From assembly GCF_014697025.1 (NCBI RefSeq), contig NZ_JACJRC010000003.1, positions 124,001 through 188,000 on the forward strand: a stretch of DNA of 64,000 bases. Reading direction: 5' to 3'. The notes below the pieces were generated by a model. That model did no database searches, was not told the DNA's origin, and saw only the letters and a list, made by a program, of their open reading frames with translations. Position 1 is the stretch's first letter, and every line of letters begins with the position of its first letter. The DNA comes from Alkalinema sp. FACHB-956. GTDB lineage: Bacteria; Cyanobacteriota; Cyanobacteriia; Leptolyngbyales; Leptolyngbyaceae. The position numbers were made by a program, and so were the translations under genes. This document shows, piece by piece, positions 63,160 through 64,000 of this stretch.

Positions 63160-64000
63160 GCCTGACTCCCATGAACCAGAGAGATCTCTAGCAGGCGCTA
63201 GCAGTGAGCTTCCAGCCATGAAATGGGGCTTCTAGCCGTCGTTATTCAGGTCGTCTTCAGATTGTCTCTAGAATTGCTCAAAACACAATTGTTTGTTAAT
63301 TTTTCAACTAAATATTACATTCAACTTAACAACTTCGTTACCGTTGCAAATGATTAAATCACCGGCTTACGTGATCTGAGTCACAAGTCTTTGCGATCGG
63401 TCTTCTTAGGCCAGTTTTAGAGGTGGTTATTGAGCCATGACCGAGGGGTTGAGTCAGTTCAAACCATCCTATCGTTATAAAGCTTAAAGTCCCATGGGCA
63501 TTGATTGGAAGGAACCGCTCTACAATGAGTTAACCTCCCTCAATCACCCAAGTGGCCGGATTGCAGAGTGGCACTTTTACACATTGCGATTCCTTTGGAA
63601 AGATGATTTCATAACTATATGAAAAGCTTCTGGGTAACAGGCTTCTGACTGATAGATCCCTTGTTCCTAAAAAGTTTGACTGTTCAGACTATCTCAGAAT
63701 TTCTTCAGAATTTCTTAGGAGAGAGTCCCGCTTAATCCAGTTTTCAGTTATCTTCAAGCGCTATTTTAGCCACCGGAGTTCTGTAGACTGACTCAGTTTT
63801 AGCAGAAACGGCATTTGCATAACTGGACTCTCTGAGGATATAAAACCTTTCACAGCTTCGGTTCGCACATTTCTGGAATCGGTCATCTCAGCACTGAATC
63901 TAGTCATTGCAATACCCTCACACCTTAGGGGGACGACTCTACGCTCAGTCGATCGCTCCCGGCCTTGCTAATAAAATTTATATTGTGAGAGATGCTCTTA
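63160..64000. other. 840 bp at the right edge without a clear gene
   Basis: AT-rich around 63290-63370; CAGAATTTCTT x2 at about 63694-63715. A 42-codon open frame with protein-like composition lies at 63494-63622 (listed separately). The last 150 bp may carry the promoter of a gene beyond the window, but none is visible. Confidence 0.45.
63494..63622 (+). CDS. Possible 42-residue small protein
   Basis: From ATG 63494 the frame reads MGIDWKEPLYNELTSLNH then PSGRIAEWHFYTLRFLWKDDF and stops with TGA. The Trp-, Tyr- and Phe-rich composition with evenly spaced acids looks more like a folded small protein or a gene fragment than random translation. No ribosome binding site precedes it and I know no homologue. 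Short length makes chance a real alternative. Confidence 0.25.
   Translation: MGIDWKEPLYNELTSLNHPSGRIAEWHFYTLRFLWKDDFITI

Overview
The window is a stretch of cyanobacterial chromosome. The palindrome GCGATCGC (HIP1) recurs throughout, GC content is close to 50 %, and the gene set is typical of the phylum: the photosynthetic-type GAPDH (gap2), a CYP38/TLP40-like cyclophilin, an Rre1/Ycf29-type regulator, the DUF2499 (Ycf49-like)/DUF3593 pair, an acyl-ACP synthetase, efp-accB, and a group 2 sigma factor. There are no heterocyst genes, tRNAs, rRNAs, CRISPR arrays or intact insertion sequences. Many conserved small genes and repeat-rich spacers fit a filamentous, Leptolyngbya-like genome, but that placement is inference.

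Layout. 0-15 kb is mostly housekeeping: 5' end of csaB, DUF2499/DUF3593, tsaB, a BON-like gene, an FHA-linked bifunctional PBP, a holin-like membrane protein, exbB-exbD, thyX, TPR and DUF218 proteins, an ArsR-type repressor, efp-accB, cyclophilin and thiL. 15-21 kb holds gap2, a 1.07 kb gene-free stretch, murC-murB, ybaB and a low-molecular-weight phosphatase. 21-33.4 kb is a signalling region with two response regulators and four histidine kinases, three of which carry receiver domains. 34-42 kb carries a secreted-looking TPR-CHAT protein and a compact chaperone-usher pilus operon (subunit, chaperone, usher, subunit). 43-52 kb has an acyl-ACP synthetase, ylqD, ychF, a pentapeptide-repeat protein, an unrecognised protein with a repeated domain, a lone cysA and rpiA.

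The clearest non-coding signal is at 53.27-53.48 kb: at least seven DnaA-box-like 9-mers within about 165 bp, four of them exact TTTTCCACA and one exact TTATCCACA. This is a strong candidate for the chromosome replication origin. To its right lie a Cas4/AddB-like Fe-S nuclease, a metallophosphoesterase, an acidic-linker protein, cbiA and a HerA-type ATPase, followed by a sigma factor gene.

A second theme is the many short tandem repeats (units of 10-19 bp, 2-5 copies). Each has its own sequence. They fill spacers, begin at the stop codons of several genes, and, when the unit is a multiple of three, sit inside genes as low-complexity protein tracts. Operons supported by spacing are exbB-exbD, efp-accB, murC-murB and the pilus operon. 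Intrinsic terminators are visible after the cyclophilin gene, ylqD, rpiA, the Fe-S nuclease gene and the sigma gene.
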